The translations under genes were made by a program, and so were the position numbers. A model generated the notes under the pieces. It was not told where the DNA came from and did not search any database. It saw only the letters and a list, made by a program, of their open reading frames with translations. Positions 62,602-64,000 of a stretch of 64,000 bases of DNA are shown in pieces. Position 1 is the first letter of the stretch, and every line of letters starts with the position of its first letter. Origin of the DNA: an uncultured Paracoccaceae bacterium (GTDB lineage: Bacteria; Pseudomonadota; Alphaproteobacteria; Rhodobacterales; Rhodobacteraceae); assembly GCA_947500055.1 (NCBI GenBank), contig CANMQO010000004.1:124001-188000 (forward strand), written 5' to 3'.

Positions 62602-64000
62602 GACTGCAGGAACCTGAAGATACCGTCAGTTTTACCTTTGATGGTCAGAGCATTCGAGGCGTGCCGGGAGAGCCTGTGGCGGCCGCCCTGATGGCCGCCG
62701 GGGTCAAACTGGTGGCGCGGTCGTTTAAGTATCATCGCCCGCGCGGGATCATGTCTGCAGGCTCGGAAGAGCAGAACGCGCTGGTCACGGTCGGGCGAGG
62801 CGCGCAGGCCGAACCGAATGTGCGGGCCACAGTGCTGGAGGTGTCCGCAGGGCTGGAGGTATTCAGCCAAAACGCCTGGCCCAGCCTGAAATATGACGTG
62901 ATGGCAGTGAATGATCTGATGGCGCCGTTCCTTGGCGCGGGGTTCTACTACAAGACTTTCATGTGGCCCAAGGCGTTCTGGGAGAAGCTTTATGAGCCGA
63001 TAATCCGCCGCGCCGCAGGTCTTGGCGGGCTGAGCGGTCAGCCAAATGCGGACCGTTATGAAAAGGCCTTTGCCTTTTGTGATGTGCTGATCATTGGCGG
63101 TGGTCCTGCTGGATTGATGGCGGCACTGACCGCCGGTCGCGCCGGGGCGGACATCATCCTTGCAGATGAGGATACTGCGATGGGTGGCCGCCTGTTGCGT
63201 GAGGTCGAGGATATTGACGGGCAGCCCGCCGCGGACTGGGTTGAAGAGGCGTTGGTTGAACTGCGGGCCCTGCCGAACGTCCGTCTGATGACCCGGACCA
63301 CTGTGACGGGGGCCTATGATCAGGGGACTTATGGGGCGCTGGAACGGATTGCGGGTCCGCGACACATTGATAAACCATTGGAGTGCTTCTGGCGCGTCGT
63401 CGCCAAACGCGCGATCCTGTCCGCAGGCGCGCTGGAGCGCCCCATTGCGTTTCCCGATAATGATCGGCCCGGCGTCATGATGGCCAGTGCCGTGCGTTCC
63501 TACGTTAACCGATGGGGGGTTGCACCCGGCAAGACAGTCGCCGTTTTTGGCAATAACGACGATGCCCATCGCACTGCCCATGATCTGGCGGCGGCCGGCA
63601 TTACGGTCGCCGCGCTGATTGACAGCCGGCCCGATATACAGGCTGAAGGCGATTTTGAGGTGCTGAGCAACGCCACCGTGACCGCCACCAAGGGACGCCA
63701 CGCGTTGGAAGGTATCACGGTCACGCAAGATGGCGAGGCCCGCGAAATTCCCGTTGATTGCCTCGCCATATCTGGTGGCTGGAACCCGACGGTGCATTTG
63801 ACCTGTCACATGAACGGGCGGCCAACCTGGCGCGAAGATATCGCCAGTTTTGTGCCCACGCCCGATAGCATTCCGGGCATGGTCACAGCAGGAGCCTGCA
63901 ACGGCGCCTTCACCACGGCTGCGTGCCTGAAAGAAGGCGCAGAGGCCGCCGCTGATGTTGCAAGGGGCCTTGGGTTAAAACCCAAGGTGACGGTGCCTGC
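62598..64000 (+). CDS. soxA: sarcosine oxidase alpha subunit, truncated at window end
   Basis: About 467 codons are visible and the frame is open at the window edge. The N-terminal ferredoxin-like part has YHRPRGIMSAGSEEQNALV. The dinucleotide-binding motif VLIIGGGPAGLMAAL lies near 160-175, and CLAISGGWNPTVHL near 390. The glycine-cleavage-type C-terminal domain and soxG are expected beyond the window. A GGGTT/AACCC palindrome sits in the coding sequence at 63968-63987. Confidence 0.95.
   Translation, partial: MRLQEPEDTVSFTFDGQSIRGVPGEPVAAALMAAGVKLVARSFKYHRPRGIMSAGSEEQNALVTVGRGAQAEPNVRATVLEVSAGLEVFSQNAWPSLKYDVMAVNDLMAPFLGAGFYYKTFMWPKAFWEKLYEPIIRRAAGLGGLSGQPNADRYEKAFAFCDVLIIGGGPAGLMAALTAGRAGADIILADEDTAMGGRLLREVEDIDGQPAADWVEEALVELRALPNVRLMTRTTVTGAYDQGTYGALERIAGPRHIDKPLECFWRVVAKRAILSAGALERPIAFPDNDRPGVMMASAVRSYVNRWGVAPGKTVAVFGNNDDAHRTAHDLAAAGITVAALIDSRPDIQAEGDFEVLSNATVTATKGRHALEGITVTQDGEAREIPVDCLAISGGWNPTVHLTCHMNGRPTWREDIASFVPTPDSIPGMVTAGACNGAFTTAACLKEGAEAAADVARGLGLKPKVTVP
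63968..63987. repeat. palindrome inside soxA
   Basis: CCTTGGGTT and AACCCAAGG are exact inverted repeats around AA. The palindrome resembles the ATGGGTTTAAACCCAT copies in outline but differs at the ends. It brings a TTA leucine codon into a GC-rich gene. Confidence 0.5.

Overview
The window looks like a chromosome segment from a marine alphaproteobacterium of the Rhodobacterales (Roseobacter-type). This rests on gene content and order: ribB-ribH-nusB, a Suv3-like helicase with an S4 protein, FdxA and CarD, an RpoH-type sigma factor, tandem DUF1194 proteins, a DUF6324 protein, a soxBDA sarcosine oxidase operon, a GTTC-N7-GTTC SOS box, and a tRNA-His with no extra G-1 and discriminator A73. 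There is no rRNA, CRISPR array, insertion sequence, integrase or phage module. Most of the segment is ordinary, densely packed chromosome with many 4-nt ATGA overlaps.

Layout: 0-3.4 kb riboflavin/NusB operon. 3.4-5.5 kb small genes and an SOS-type mmcB. 5.7-8 kb tRNA-His, rluD, rpoH. 8-9.4 kb Gfo/Idh/MocA oxidoreductase and a DUF4389 protein. 9.4-14.4 kb (minus) acetyltransferase, oligoendopeptidase F, and a DNA-repair pair (ATP-dependent ligase plus MBL exonuclease). 14.6-16 kb (minus) SCP2 protein, alpha/beta hydrolase and a 58-aa membrane protein. 16-23.5 kb TPR protein, Suv3-like helicase, S4 protein, FdxA and CarD, interrupted by an opposed 770-aa PA14/RTX/Hint protein. 23.7-26.3 kb epoxide-hydrolase-like gene with a divergent WYL regulator and a shared operator, then a degenerate Hint protein. 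26.8-32.1 kb pgeF-midA-like-lgt operon, ubiK, small proteins, M42 peptidase. 32.3-36.4 kb YbjN, proC-csaA-hydroxyacid dehydrogenase, leishmanolysin-like protease. 36.4-45 kb BNR-repeat protein, hemerythrin, glutathione transferase, aminotransferase, sdhE, MarR regulator, DUF1194 pair, glyoxalase, KDG kinase. 45-49.6 kb tRNA-Glu, recJ, glpX, hom. 49.7-53.9 kb TetR regulator and a TadE/TadE/TadG-like trio. 54-55.6 kb gdhA. 56-60.7 kb an accessory cluster. 61 kb to the end soxB, soxD and truncated soxA.

Two observations stand out. First, three related intergenic elements of about 180-200 bp (600-783, 14395-14591, 34995-35176) share a GCAACGTTCGGT edge and a core in which GTCGG recurs exactly every 11 bp, four, four and five times. 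Second, a compact operon-like cluster (56059-59952) joins two small unknown proteins and a secreted protein with seven Cys/Trp repeats to a DUF1611 (DgcN-type) protein that is translationally coupled to an alanine/ornithine-racemase-family enzyme. It lies just downstream of glutamate dehydrogenase and upstream of sarcosine oxidase. I infer a D-amino-acid or N-acyl-amino-acid pathway with an envelope component; this is not proven by the sequence.

Regulatory sites seen directly include the SOS box ahead of mmcB, a 25-bp operator between the WYL regulator and the hydrolase, likely TetR and MarR autoregulatory operators, and several factor-independent terminators. Product names come from reading translated motifs and family knowledge; no database search was run.
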